Assembly: GCF_011300875.1 (NCBI RefSeq)
Contig: NZ_CP049862.1
Span: forward strand, 806,001-870,000
Direction of reading: 5' to 3'
Source of the DNA: Sanguibacter sp. HDW7
GTDB taxonomy: Bacteria > Actinomycetota > Actinomycetes > Actinomycetales > Cellulomonadaceae
DNA: 64,000 nt
Shown here: positions 48,090 to 56,111 of the stretch, one piece after another
How the letters are laid out: every line of letters starts with the position of its first letter
How positions within the stretch are numbered: position 1 is the stretch's first letter
Made by a program: the position numbers and the translations under genes
The notes under the pieces: model-generated
What the model saw: the letters and a program-made list of their open reading frames with translations, nothing else
What the model was told of the DNA's origin: nothing
The model's database searches: none

Positions 48090-49874
48090 TCAGTCGAGGC
48101 TCTCCTCGGGGGTCGGGGCCTCCTCGCGCCCGGTGGCTGCCTCCGCAGGCAGCGCGGGGTGAGCCGCGCCGTGGTGCCCAGCCTCGGCAGCAGCGCGGCC
48201 GTCGGCGACGAGCTGCCCGACGCCGTCGAGGAACGCCATCTCGTAGCCGTCGTACGGGAGGTCTCCCAGGTAGTAGGTCCGCAGCTCGCGTCGCGTCGCG
48301 GCAAGCGTGTCGGTTCCGGTCGCGTCGGCCACCGCGGCCGCCAGCGAGCCGGGCACGTCGGCCTGGGCGAGGTAGGCGGCGCGGGCGAGCGGGAACTCGG
48401 TGAGGAAGGCGTCGACGGGTCCGGTCTGCATCTTGACGATGACGAAGGGCTTCTCGGAGAAGAGGAAGTCGGCGGGCACCGACGAGACGTCGGTGACGAG
48501 CAGCTGGCACGCGTTGAAGCAGTCGGTGAGCGTCATCGTGGACGACGCATCCTGGCCGAAGACGTGGGCGCGTCCCGTGGCGGCGGCGTCGGCCGCGAGC
48601 ATCGCCTCGATCTCGGAGATCTGACGGGAGGACTCGGCGAGGCCGCGCGAGTACGGGTGCGGACGGAACGTCACGGTGAGGCCGGCGTCGAGGAGGGCGC
48701 GGACGATCGTCGTGCCGACGGGGAGGGAGCCGTAGTTGGCGTCGGCCTGGAACCCGGTCCAGGTCGGGGCGTAGAGGGCGTCGCGCACCTCGCCGAGGAT
48801 CTCGGGCCGGTCGATCCCGACGACCTGGGGCCGCCCCACGATCTCGAACTTCTCGGCGGGGATGTGCACGCCGTGCGCGGCGTACCGGTCGATGCCCGCC
48901 TGGCCGGCGACGAAGATCTTGTCGAACATCGCGGTGACCGGGTTGAAGCTCGCGGGCTTGTCCGAGTCGCCGTGGAGCAGCTGCACGTGGGTGACGTCAC
49001 GGTAGCGCACGTTGTGGGCGTTCTTCGCGCCGTTGTTGACGTAGAGCGCGACGCGCAGTCCCGGACGCTGGAGGGCGTCGAGGTCCGCGAGGCTCGGGGC
49101 GGCGACGACCGGGAGGTCTGTCGTGGCGGCGGCCGCGCGGGCGAGGGCCTGCTCGCGCACGACGACGACGATCCTGGCGTCGATCTGGTCGAGGACCGAC
49201 GACCAGGCCTTGAGCTGGTACTGCGTACCCCGCGGGCCTGTGAAGTAGACCATGACCTCGGGGTCGTAGGCCGCGTAGGCGTCGAGGATGCCGCGGGTAC
49301 GGGCCGCACGCAGGCGTGGCGTGACGAGCGTGCTGAGGCCGGTGGTCGCGAGCATGGTGACCGCGGCGACGAGGGCGACGACGCCGCTCGCGGGCGGGAG
49401 CCAGGGACTGGCCGCGAGGATGACGACGACGCCGAGGGTGACGTGGACGTGCCAGGGCACGAGCCGTGCGCCGAGGGGGACGGCGGGGGTCCCGGGCAGG
49501 CCCGTGACGAAGCGGGTGGTCTGCCGCCAGGCTCGCGCAAGGGCGGGCTCGACCGTGACGGCGAGCGCGACGACGGCGCCGGCGACGGGCCCGGGCCAGG
49601 GCTCTCCGACGCGGGCCGCGAGGGCGGCGGCGGTCGCGGCGAGGATGACGCGGGCGGCCCCGAAGGCGCCGAGGGCCCCGAGACCGGGGCGGAGCATGCG
49701 CTTGCCGAGCCGTGAGACGACGGCGGCGACCGCGACGAGCAGCACGATCGCGGCGATCGTGCGGGGCACCGCGGGGATGACCGACAGCACGAGTGCGACG
49801 GACGAGAGCCCGGCGACGAGAAGGGTCCGCAGCTTGCCGGACGCGCGCCGGAGACGAGTGAGAAAGGCGTTCAT
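48090..49874 (-). CDS. CDP-glycerol/ribitol phosphotransferase family protein with membrane N-terminus
   Basis: 594 residues, ATG 49874. The first 200 residues hold about six hydrophobic helices; then the TagF-like half: EVMVYFTGPRGTQYQ, LYVNNGAKNAHNVRY, LLHGDSDKPASF, FVAGQAGIDRYA, ALYAPTWTGFQ, TFRPHPYSRG, LLVTDVSSVPADFL. Lies beside the CDP-ribitol genes (same strand, 94 bases apart with a terminator between), so polyol-phosphate transfer to a wall polymer is likely; whether glycerol or ribitol is unknown. Confidence 0.85.
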   Translation of the reverse strand: MNAFLTRLRRASGKLRTLLVAGLSSVALVLSVIPAVPRTIAAIVLLVAVAAVVSRLGKRMLRPGLGALGAFGAARVILAATAAALAARVGEPWPGPVAGAVVALAVTVEPALARAWRQTTRFVTGLPGTPAVPLGARLVPWHVHVTLGVVVILAASPWLPPASGVVALVAAVTMLATTGLSTLVTPRLRAARTRGILDAYAAYDPEVMVYFTGPRGTQYQLKAWSSVLDQIDARIVVVVREQALARAAAATTDLPVVAAPSLADLDALQRPGLRVALYVNNGAKNAHNVRYRDVTHVQLLHGDSDKPASFNPVTAMFDKIFVAGQAGIDRYAAHGVHIPAEKFEIVGRPQVVGIDRPEILGEVRDALYAPTWTGFQADANYGSLPVGTTIVRALLDAGLTVTFRPHPYSRGLAESSRQISEIEAMLAADAAATGRAHVFGQDASSTMTLTDCFNACQLLVTDVSSVPADFLFSEKPFVIVKMQTGPVDAFLTEFPLARAAYLAQADVPGSLAAAVADATGTDTLAATRRELRTYYLGDLPYDGYEMAFLDGVGQLVADGRAAAEAGHHGAAHPALPAEAATGREEAPTPEESLD

Positions 49875-49923
49875 ACGGGCTGGTGCTCCGGGGTCGGACG
49901 GGTGTGCCGCGGGTGCGGGGGAC

Positions 49924-49959
49924 GGCGAGGGGCGGGCGCCGTGGCGCCCGCCCCTCGCC
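49924..49959 (-). terminator. Terminator hairpin after the SDR gene
   Basis: Perfect 16-bp stem (49924-49939 with 49944-49959), loop CGTG, 8 bases past the SDR stop on the minus strand. Confidence 0.8.
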
Positions 49960-49967
49960 GGTTCGTG

Positions 49968-50678
49968 CTACTGCCTGACGACGAGGTTGGCCGAGTCGAC
50001 GTAGCGACCGACCGGCGACGCGAGCATCTGGATGACAGCGGCCACGTGCTCGGGCTGCATGATCGTGCTCGGGTCCTCCTCGGGGGCGAGGACGCGGCGG
50101 AGCGCGGTCGCGGTGCGACCGGGGGAGATGCACACGACGCGGGTGCCGTAGATGGCGAGCTCCTCGCGCATGACCTCGCTCATGTTGATCATCGCGGCCT
50201 TCGACGCGGAGTACGTGAGCCAGCCGGAACGGCCGTTCATGCCCGCGGTCGACGCGATGTTGACGATGAGCTCGAACTGGTTGCCGCGGTGCAGCAGGTC
50301 CTGCACGAGCGTGAAGGGTGCGTAGAGGTTGACGGCCATCGTGCGCTCGAAGTCTGCGAAGTCGACCTGCTGGAGCGGGACGGGCTTCGTGTAGCCGGCG
50401 TTGTTGACGAGGATCTCGACCGAGCCGTGCGTCGCCATGATCGTCCCGACGAGCTCGATGATCGCGGGACGGTCGGCGAGGTCGATCTCGTAGGGCACGA
50501 GGTTGACGCCGCGCGGGTTGTCCGCGCCGAGCTCGGCGAGCGCGTCGGCGAACTCCTGCGAGGCCCGCGCGAGCATGAGGATGGTCGTGACGCCTGCGTC
50601 GGTGTCGGCCATGAACCGGCGGACGGTCTCGAGGCCGATGCCCTTGGACGCGCCCGTCACCATGAGGGTCTTGCTCAC
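49968..50678 (-). CDS. SDR-family reductase, likely ribulose-5-phosphate reductase
   Basis: 236 residues, GTG 50678, one base from the cytidylyltransferase stop. Rossmann motif TGASKGIG at residues 7-14, NNAG near 90-95, and the catalytic Ser / Y-x-x-x-K in ASTAGMNGRSGWLTYSASKAA. C-terminal residues match reductase domains that, fused to a cytidylyltransferase (Bcs1/Acs1 type), make CDP-ribitol from ribulose-5-phosphate. Here the two are separate genes. That pairing suggests CDP-ribitol synthesis; it is inference. Confidence 0.85.
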   Translation of the reverse strand: MSKTLMVTGASKGIGLETVRRFMADTDAGVTTILMLARASQEFADALAELGADNPRGVNLVPYEIDLADRPAIIELVGTIMATHGSVEILVNNAGYTKPVPLQQVDFADFERTMAVNLYAPFTLVQDLLHRGNQFELIVNIASTAGMNGRSGWLTYSASKAAMINMSEVMREELAIYGTRVVCISPGRTATALRRVLAPEEDPSTIMQPEHVAAVIQMLASPVGRYVDSANLVVRQ

Positions 50679-50679
50679 G

Positions 50680-51360
50680 TCAGTCGTCCTCCCCACGCGT
50701 GAGGAGGAACGTTGCGAGACGCACGTCGGTCGGGGTCGTCACCTTGATGTTGCGGTCCGAGCCGTCGATGAAGCGGACGTCGTGGCCCGCGACGGCGACG
50801 AGCGTCGCGTCCTCGGTGAAGAGACGGTCCTCGCGGAGGGCGAACGCGTGCGCGTCCTCGAGGTCGGCCTTCGAGAACTTCTGCGGGAGCTGGACGTTGC
50901 GGAGAGTCGAGCGTTCGAGGTAGCCCGTGACCTTGCGCGACGCGGGGTCGACCGGAGCGACGGTGAAGGGGATCTCGAGCATGAGCGAGACGTTGCGGTG
51001 CTCGGAGGCGACGAGGCGCGCGAAGTCGCTGGTCTCCACGAGCGGGCGGGCCGACTCGTGGACGACGACGTCGTCGTTCGTCACGTGCGCGAGCATGCGT
51101 GCGACGGACTCGTGACGGCTGGCGCCGGCCTCGACGTACGTCACCGGGGTCTTCACCGCGTAGTCGGTGACGATCTTCTCGACGTCCTCGCGCCACCCCT
51201 CGGGGTAGTTGAGGACGATCTGGTCGATCTCGGGGACCGCGTCGGCAGCGATGAGCGAGTAGACGAGGATCGGGATGCCGTTCACCTTGATCAGCTGCTT
51301 GGGCTGGTCGGCTGCGACGCGCGTCCCCACACCCCCGTTCAGCAGGAGCAGTGAGTACAC
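50680..51360 (-). CDS. IspD/TarI-family cytidylyltransferase
   Basis: 226 residues, GTG 51360 with GGAGG upstream. CTP-binding loop LLNGGVGTRVAADQPKQLIKVNG at the N-terminus (L-x-x-G-x-G-x-R...PKQ), then IPILVYSL, and VEAGASRHESVARML and VVHESARPLV, typical of this family. It activates a polyol-phosphate with CTP. IspD (isoprenoid) is the alternative, but the SDR partner and the teichoic-acid setting favour ribitol-5-phosphate. Confidence 0.88.
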   Translation of the reverse strand: MYSLLLLNGGVGTRVAADQPKQLIKVNGIPILVYSLIAADAVPEIDQIVLNYPEGWREDVEKIVTDYAVKTPVTYVEAGASRHESVARMLAHVTNDDVVVHESARPLVETSDFARLVASEHRNVSLMLEIPFTVAPVDPASRKVTGYLERSTLRNVQLPQKFSKADLEDAHAFALREDRLFTEDATLVAVAGHDVRFIDGSDRNIKVTTPTDVRLATFLLTRGEDD

Positions 51361-51545
51361 AGGAGTTCCTCCGGCGGAGTCTGGTGCCGCCTGCACAGTG
51401 CGGGGCGGGCGGTGGTGGTCGCGGGCGTGGGCCGCGCCCGCCGAGTCTAGCCGTCAGGTCGGGACGCCGCGGTCCTGGCTCGGCGCGTGCACGGAATCTC
51501 TACGGGAGGCGTGTCACGAGGCCCGGGCGGGGTCGGGTCCAGGGC

Positions 51546-51551
51546 TATAGT
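51546..51551 (+). promoter_or_regulatory. -10 element of the exporter operon
   Basis: TATAGT in an AT-poor background, 61 bases before the permease start. The -35 is not obvious. It would drive the permease, ATPase and Stealth genes. Confidence 0.5.
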
Positions 51552-51611
51552 GGCTCGAGGTACGAGGGCATCCGTGGCTCTCGTCGACCCCCCGTTCCCT
51601 CGTCCAGATGG

Positions 51612-52604
51612 GTGCAGACGCACGTGACCGCGACCCCGTCCACGACGCCCTCCGAGGGCGCGGGCGCTGCGCCCGCGACGCCCGCGGCGCCGCGTCCTCC
51701 CGAGCCGATCGAGCGTGCCTTCGACCCCCGCTGGGTCGAGGAGACCGTCGCAGCGAACACACTTCGACCGATGGGCGTCCTGCCTCCGCTCGGCGACTAC
51801 GTGCGCGAGCTGTGGCAGCGTCGCTCGTTCATCCGGGTGCTCTCGCAGTCGCAGGCCTACGCGCGCAACCAGAGCACGTTCCTCGGCCAGGCGTGGTCGA
51901 TCATCACGCCGATCCTCAACGCCGCCGTCTACGTCCTCATCTTCGGCGTCATCCTCTCGGTCGCGCGTGAGGGCATCGAGAACACCCCGGCGTTCATCGT
52001 CGTGGGGACGTTCATCTTCCGGTTCTTCGAGACCTCGATCATGTCGGGCTCGAAGTCGATCAAGAACAAGCGCAACCTCGTGCGCTCCGTGCACTTCCCT
52101 CGTGCGGTCCTGCCGATCTCGGCGGTCCTCACGGAGCTGCGCGTCCTCGTGCCGTCGCTCGTCGTCATGTGCGCCATCGCGTGGGCCACGGGTTTCATGC
52201 CCGGGAACGGCGACGTGCCCGTGACGTGGCGGTGGCTGCTGCTGATCCCCGCGGTGGCGCTGCTGTGGATCTTCAGCACCGGCACGGGATTCATCGTCGC
52301 CGCGTGGACCGCGATCACGCCGGACGTCGAGAACGTCCTGCCGTTCGTCCTGCGGCTGCTCATGTACGGATCGGGCGTGATCTTCAGCCTCGAGGCGTTC
52401 GTGTCGCAGCACTCGTGGGGCGTCCTGCTCGAGTATCAGCCGGTCGCCGTCTACCTCTACCTCGCGAGGTCGGCGGTCCTCCAGGAGCCGGCATTCCCGC
52501 CGGACCCCACGATGTGGCTCTTCGGGGCGGGCTGGGCCGTGCTCACGTTCGTCATCGGGTTCCTCATCTTCTGGCGCGGTGAGGAGAGGTACGGACGTGA
52601 CTGA
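51612..52604 (+). CDS. Polysaccharide/polyol-phosphate ABC exporter permease (TagG-like)
   Basis: 330 residues from GTG 51612 (GTG 51624 possible). A Pro-rich head of about 55 residues, then the ABC-2 membrane domain with six helices: VYVLIFGVILSVAREGIEN, FRFFETSIMSGSKSIKNKRNLVRSV, LLLIPAVALLWIFSTG. Matches TagG/RfbA-type exporters of teichoic acids and O-antigens. It overlaps the ATPase start by 8 bases. It moves a finished undecaprenol-linked polymer outward. Confidence 0.9.
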   Translation: MQTHVTATPSTTPSEGAGAAPATPAAPRPPEPIERAFDPRWVEETVAANTLRPMGVLPPLGDYVRELWQRRSFIRVLSQSQAYARNQSTFLGQAWSIITPILNAAVYVLIFGVILSVAREGIENTPAFIVVGTFIFRFFETSIMSGSKSIKNKRNLVRSVHFPRAVLPISAVLTELRVLVPSLVVMCAIAWATGFMPGNGDVPVTWRWLLLIPAVALLWIFSTGTGFIVAAWTAITPDVENVLPFVLRLLMYGSGVIFSLEAFVSQHSWGVLLEYQPVAVYLYLARSAVLQEPAFPPDPTMWLFGAGWAVLTFVIGFLIFWRGEERYGRD

Positions 52605-53475
52605 CGCGCAGGACAACGAGATCGACTTCGAGATCGATCCGGAGGACCTCGAGGGCGGGCCGGTCATCGCTCACGAGCTCGGCAAGCCGTCGCTCCTCGT
52701 CGACGACCTCCACATCACCTATCGCGTCTTCGGGGCGAGCAAGGTCGGCGGCCCCGTCAAGGAGGGCCGCCGGTCGCTCCTCCCGCGGCGCCTGCGGCGT
52801 CACGGGTCGGCGATCCGGGACGTCAAGGCGCTGCGCGGCATCTCGTTCGTCGCGCACCACGGCGAGTCGATCGGCATCGTCGGTGTCAACGGTTCGGGCA
52901 AGAGCACGCTGCTGCGCGCGGTCGCGGGCCTGGTCCCGCCGTCGGGCGGGGCGGTCTACGTCGCGGGACAGCCGGCGTTGCTCGGTGTCAACGCGGTGCT
53001 CATGGGTGAGCTCACGGGCGAGCGAAACATCGTCATCGGTGGTCTGGCGCTGGGGCTCACGCTCAAGGAGGTCGAGGAGCGCTACGACGAAATCGTCGAC
53101 TTCGCGGAGATCGGCGACTTCGTCAACCTGCCGATGCAGGCGTACTCGTCGGGCATGGCGGCGCGCCTGCGCTTCGCGATCTCGGCGTCCGCGATCCCGG
53201 ACATCCTCATGATCGACGAGGCCCTCGCGACCGGTGACGCGACGTTCCGGCAGAAGAGCAAGGCGCGCATCGACGAGGTGCGCGAGGCGGCAGGGACGGT
53301 GTTCCTCGTGAGCCACTCGATCGCGACGATCGAGTCGATCTGTTCGCGCATCCTGTGGGTCCACGAGGGTCGTCTCGTCATGGATGGTCCCGTCGACGTC
53401 GTCGCGAAGGCGTACAAGGCGTTCGTCCGCGAGAACAAGCAGTACCGGGCCGACCTCGCCGTCGCGACGGGCTGA
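52597..53475 (+). CDS. Polysaccharide/polyol-phosphate ABC exporter ATPase (TagH-like)
   Basis: 292 residues from GTG 52597, overlapping the permease. Walker A G-V-N-G-S-G-K-S near residue 97, signature in AYSSGMAARLRFA near 183, Walker B ILMIDEALATGD near 205, H-loop VSHSIATIES. An N-terminal extension of about 45 acidic residues precedes the domain (EIDFEIDPED), as in some TagH proteins. The Stealth gene follows in the same transcript. Confidence 0.92.
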   Translation: MTDAQDNEIDFEIDPEDLEGGPVIAHELGKPSLLVDDLHITYRVFGASKVGGPVKEGRRSLLPRRLRRHGSAIRDVKALRGISFVAHHGESIGIVGVNGSGKSTLLRAVAGLVPPSGGAVYVAGQPALLGVNAVLMGELTGERNIVIGGLALGLTLKEVEERYDEIVDFAEIGDFVNLPMQAYSSGMAARLRFAISASAIPDILMIDEALATGDATFRQKSKARIDEVREAAGTVFLVSHSIATIESICSRILWVHEGRLVMDGPVDVVAKAYKAFVRENKQYRADLAVATG

Positions 53476-53491
53476 GGTGGACAGGACGGAG

Positions 53492-55141
53492 ATGGGGATC
53501 AGGGAGAAGATCGCGGGTCATATGTCGGTGACCGCGCGCCTGCGTGCGTCGCAGGTCGCGCACGGCCAGCTCGGCTGGCAGAGGGCGCTGACGTCCGGGG
53601 TCCGCTCCGCCCTTGCGGGCACCGTCCCTGAGGGGGCGCAGGCGGTCGGCCCCGCGACGCGGCCGCTCCTCGGCGAGGTCGTCACGAGCTTCGACTCGTG
53701 GGACGTGCGTCGGGGGACGCTCGCCGCGGTGGTCGCCGTGCTGAGGGCCGCCGACGTCCCGTACGTCCTGCTCGGCACCCGTCCGGAGCTTGTCGTCGTG
53801 CGCGCGGGAGAAGCCGAGCGGGCACGCGCCGCTCTCGCCGGTCTCGACTCACCCGGGTGGACTGTGCGCACGCCCGGACGCTCGCGCGACGCACGGCTGC
53901 GGCGTCACCTGCGCGCGCCCCTGCGCCCGACGCAGCGCCTCTTCCGGACGCTCGTCGCGGACGACGGCACCGTGCTCGGCGGGCCTGCTGAGGGCGTCGT
54001 CCTCGAGGTGTGGACGCATTCCACCGACGCGGTGACCTACGACCCCGCCCTCGGGCCCCTCGCCCCCGGGACGCTCGTCGCCCCCAGCTATAACGGCACC
54101 GCGTCGCACCTGTCGCCCGGGATCTGGGAGCGCGCACGGGGCACGGCCGAGCACCGTGTCGTCACGGCATCGCGCCTCGACGAGGTGCGGGAGCCGATCG
54201 ACGTCGTCTACACGTGGGTCGACGGCACGGACGAGGAGTGGCAGGCGCAGCGGAAGGCTGCGGAGGAGTCGCTCGCACCGGGGGCGGTCAACCCGAACGC
54301 GCTCGCACCCTCGAGGTTCCTCGGCCATGACGAGCTGCGGTTCTCGATGCGGTCGATCGAGATGTACGCGAGCTGGGTGCGGCACATCCACGTCGTGACG
54401 AACCGGCAGGTTCCGCACTGGCTCGACACCTCGAACCCGCGCGTGTCGGTCGTGCGGCACGACGAGATCTTCGCGGACACGTCGGCGCTGCCGGTGTTCA
54501 ACTCGCACGCGATCGAGTCCCAGCTTCACCGGGTCCCGGGACTCTCGGACCGCTACCTCTACCTCAACGACGACGTCTTCTTCGGCCGGCCCGTCGCGCC
54601 GGAGCTGTTCTTCGAGGGCAACGGGATCTCGCGGTTCTTCCTCTCGGAGGCGCTCCTCGGCCTCGACCCACCGTCGGTCGGTGACCTTCCGGTGATGTCG
54701 GCCGCGAAGCGCAACCGGGCGCTCATCGAGCAGATGACGGGGCGCACGGTGACGCGCAAGGTCAAGCACACACCGCACCCGCAGCAGCGGGCCGTGCTCG
54801 AGGACCTCGAGCGCGAGCATCCCGAGGTGTTCGCGCATCTCGCCCGGTCGCGGTTCCGGGACCCGGCGGACCACTCGGTCGCCGCGGTGCTCCACCACTG
54901 GTACGCGTACGTCACGGGTCGCGCTGTCGAGGGTCGGATCGTCTACGACTACCTCGACCTCGCGAACGAGGACGCCGTGCTCACGCTCAACCGGATCGCG
55001 CGGTCGCGGGCTTTCGACGTGTTCTGCCTCAACGAGTCGGACGTGCCGAGCGGCGTTCGCGAGGACCGGTCGCAGATGATCCACGACATGCTCGCGGCGT
55101 ACTTCCCGCTGCGCTCGTCGTTCGAGCTACCCGGACGCTGA
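53492..55141 (+). CDS. Stealth-family glycosyl-phosphotransferase
   Basis: 549 residues, ATG 53492 with GGACGGAG upstream. A variable N-terminal domain (to about residue 230), then the Stealth regions: CR1 IDVVYTWVDGTDEEW (near 237), CR2 FLGHDELRFSMRSIEMYASWV with HIHVVTNRQVPHWLD, NDDVFFGRP, and CR3/CR4 in the last third (HTPHPQQRAVLEDLE, DYLDLANED). These enzymes transfer hexose-1-phosphate to make phosphodiester-linked polymers. Last in the exporter operon. Confidence 0.92.
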   Translation: MGIREKIAGHMSVTARLRASQVAHGQLGWQRALTSGVRSALAGTVPEGAQAVGPATRPLLGEVVTSFDSWDVRRGTLAAVVAVLRAADVPYVLLGTRPELVVVRAGEAERARAALAGLDSPGWTVRTPGRSRDARLRRHLRAPLRPTQRLFRTLVADDGTVLGGPAEGVVLEVWTHSTDAVTYDPALGPLAPGTLVAPSYNGTASHLSPGIWERARGTAEHRVVTASRLDEVREPIDVVYTWVDGTDEEWQAQRKAAEESLAPGAVNPNALAPSRFLGHDELRFSMRSIEMYASWVRHIHVVTNRQVPHWLDTSNPRVSVVRHDEIFADTSALPVFNSHAIESQLHRVPGLSDRYLYLNDDVFFGRPVAPELFFEGNGISRFFLSEALLGLDPPSVGDLPVMSAAKRNRALIEQMTGRTVTRKVKHTPHPQQRAVLEDLEREHPEVFAHLARSRFRDPADHSVAAVLHHWYAYVTGRAVEGRIVYDYLDLANEDAVLTLNRIARSRAFDVFCLNESDVPSGVREDRSQMIHDMLAAYFPLRSSFELPGR

Positions 55142-55182
55142 GCCGACCCCGGTCACGAGGGGGCGCTGCGCCTGCCCAGGCC

Positions 55183-55977
55183 TCAGCGGGGACGGATCGC
55201 GTCACGCACGCGGCGGAGGAGGCTTCCTCCTCGGCTCGTGCGCGCTGTGATGTGAGGCATCGAGCCCGTGTCGGGACCGCGCTCGTCGTCCACGGTGAGC
55301 GCCCAGAACTCCTCGGACCTCGTCACCGTCGAGGCGTCCGGCTTGTAGTAGGGCTTGGTGAGGGAGAGATGTGGGCGCTCCCACGCGATGTCGCGGCGCA
55401 GGACGCGCGCCGGCATGCCGGCGGCGATCGCGTTGTTGGGTACGCGGCCGGTGACGAGCGCGCGGTATCCGATGACCGACCCGGAGCCGATGCGGGCACC
55501 GCCGAGGGCGACGGCCTCACGGGCCATCCAGACGTGGGACCCGATCGAGATGTCGCGGGCAGGGTTGACCCGCAACCCTGTGCGGACGTCGAAGATGGGG
55601 TGGGCGTCGTCGCTGCGCAGCTGGTTGCCGCTCGCGAACATCACGTCGTCGCCGATGGTCACGGAGGCTCCCTCGACCGCGGACACGAGAAGGACGGAGG
55701 TCGTCGAGACGCCGTCCCCGAAGGTCACGGTCGAGTCCTGGCCGACGCGGATCGACGTCTCGATCGCACGGCCGCGGCTCGTACCCAGTCGTGCGGTGCC
55801 GTCGTTGGCGTCGAACCGGACGCTCAGGCGCTTGAAGCGTGCGGAGTCGTCGACGACGAGCGTGTTGCGTTCCCCGACGAAGAGGATGTCGATCCGAGCC
55901 TCCGGATGCTGTCCCGCGTAGAGGATCCGGTTCCCGCGATCGTCCTCGTAGGGCTCGAGCTTCCTCACTGTCGTCAT
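55183..55977 (-). CDS. Hexapeptide-repeat (left-handed beta-helix) acyltransferase-like protein
   Basis: 264 residues, ATG 55977. Imperfect hexapeptide rungs ([I/V]-G-x-D-S-T type) from about residue 70 to 190: IRVGQDSTVTFGDG, VTIGDDVMFASG, ISIGSHVWMA, ARIGSGSVIG, and then VTGRVPNNAIAAGMPARVL, the usual acetyltransferase end. C-terminal tail of 60 residues. Likely O- or N-acetylates a sugar of the surface polymer; acceptor unknown. Convergent with Stealth, divergent from the polymerase. Confidence 0.82.
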   Translation of the reverse strand: MTTVRKLEPYEDDRGNRILYAGQHPEARIDILFVGERNTLVVDDSARFKRLSVRFDANDGTARLGTSRGRAIETSIRVGQDSTVTFGDGVSTTSVLLVSAVEGASVTIGDDVMFASGNQLRSDDAHPIFDVRTGLRVNPARDISIGSHVWMAREAVALGGARIGSGSVIGYRALVTGRVPNNAIAAGMPARVLRRDIAWERPHLSLTKPYYKPDASTVTRSEEFWALTVDDERGPDTGSMPHITARTSRGGSLLRRVRDAIRPR

Positions 55978-56055
55978 GGCCGCTGATCATACGCGCCGTC
56001 CTCTGCGAGCTGGATGCCCGTCTGGCGTCCGTACGACGCGGTGGAGCCGTTCGAC

Positions 56056-56061
56056 TAGACT
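56056..56061 (+). promoter_or_regulatory. -10 element of the GT2-TagF-like gene
   Basis: TAGACT, about 50 bases before the GTG start, no strong -35. Confidence 0.45.
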
Positions 56062-56111
56062 CGGGTCGGTGCGTCCGGGGCGGCCCCGGCGACAGCCCGG
56101 GGGAGTCTCAA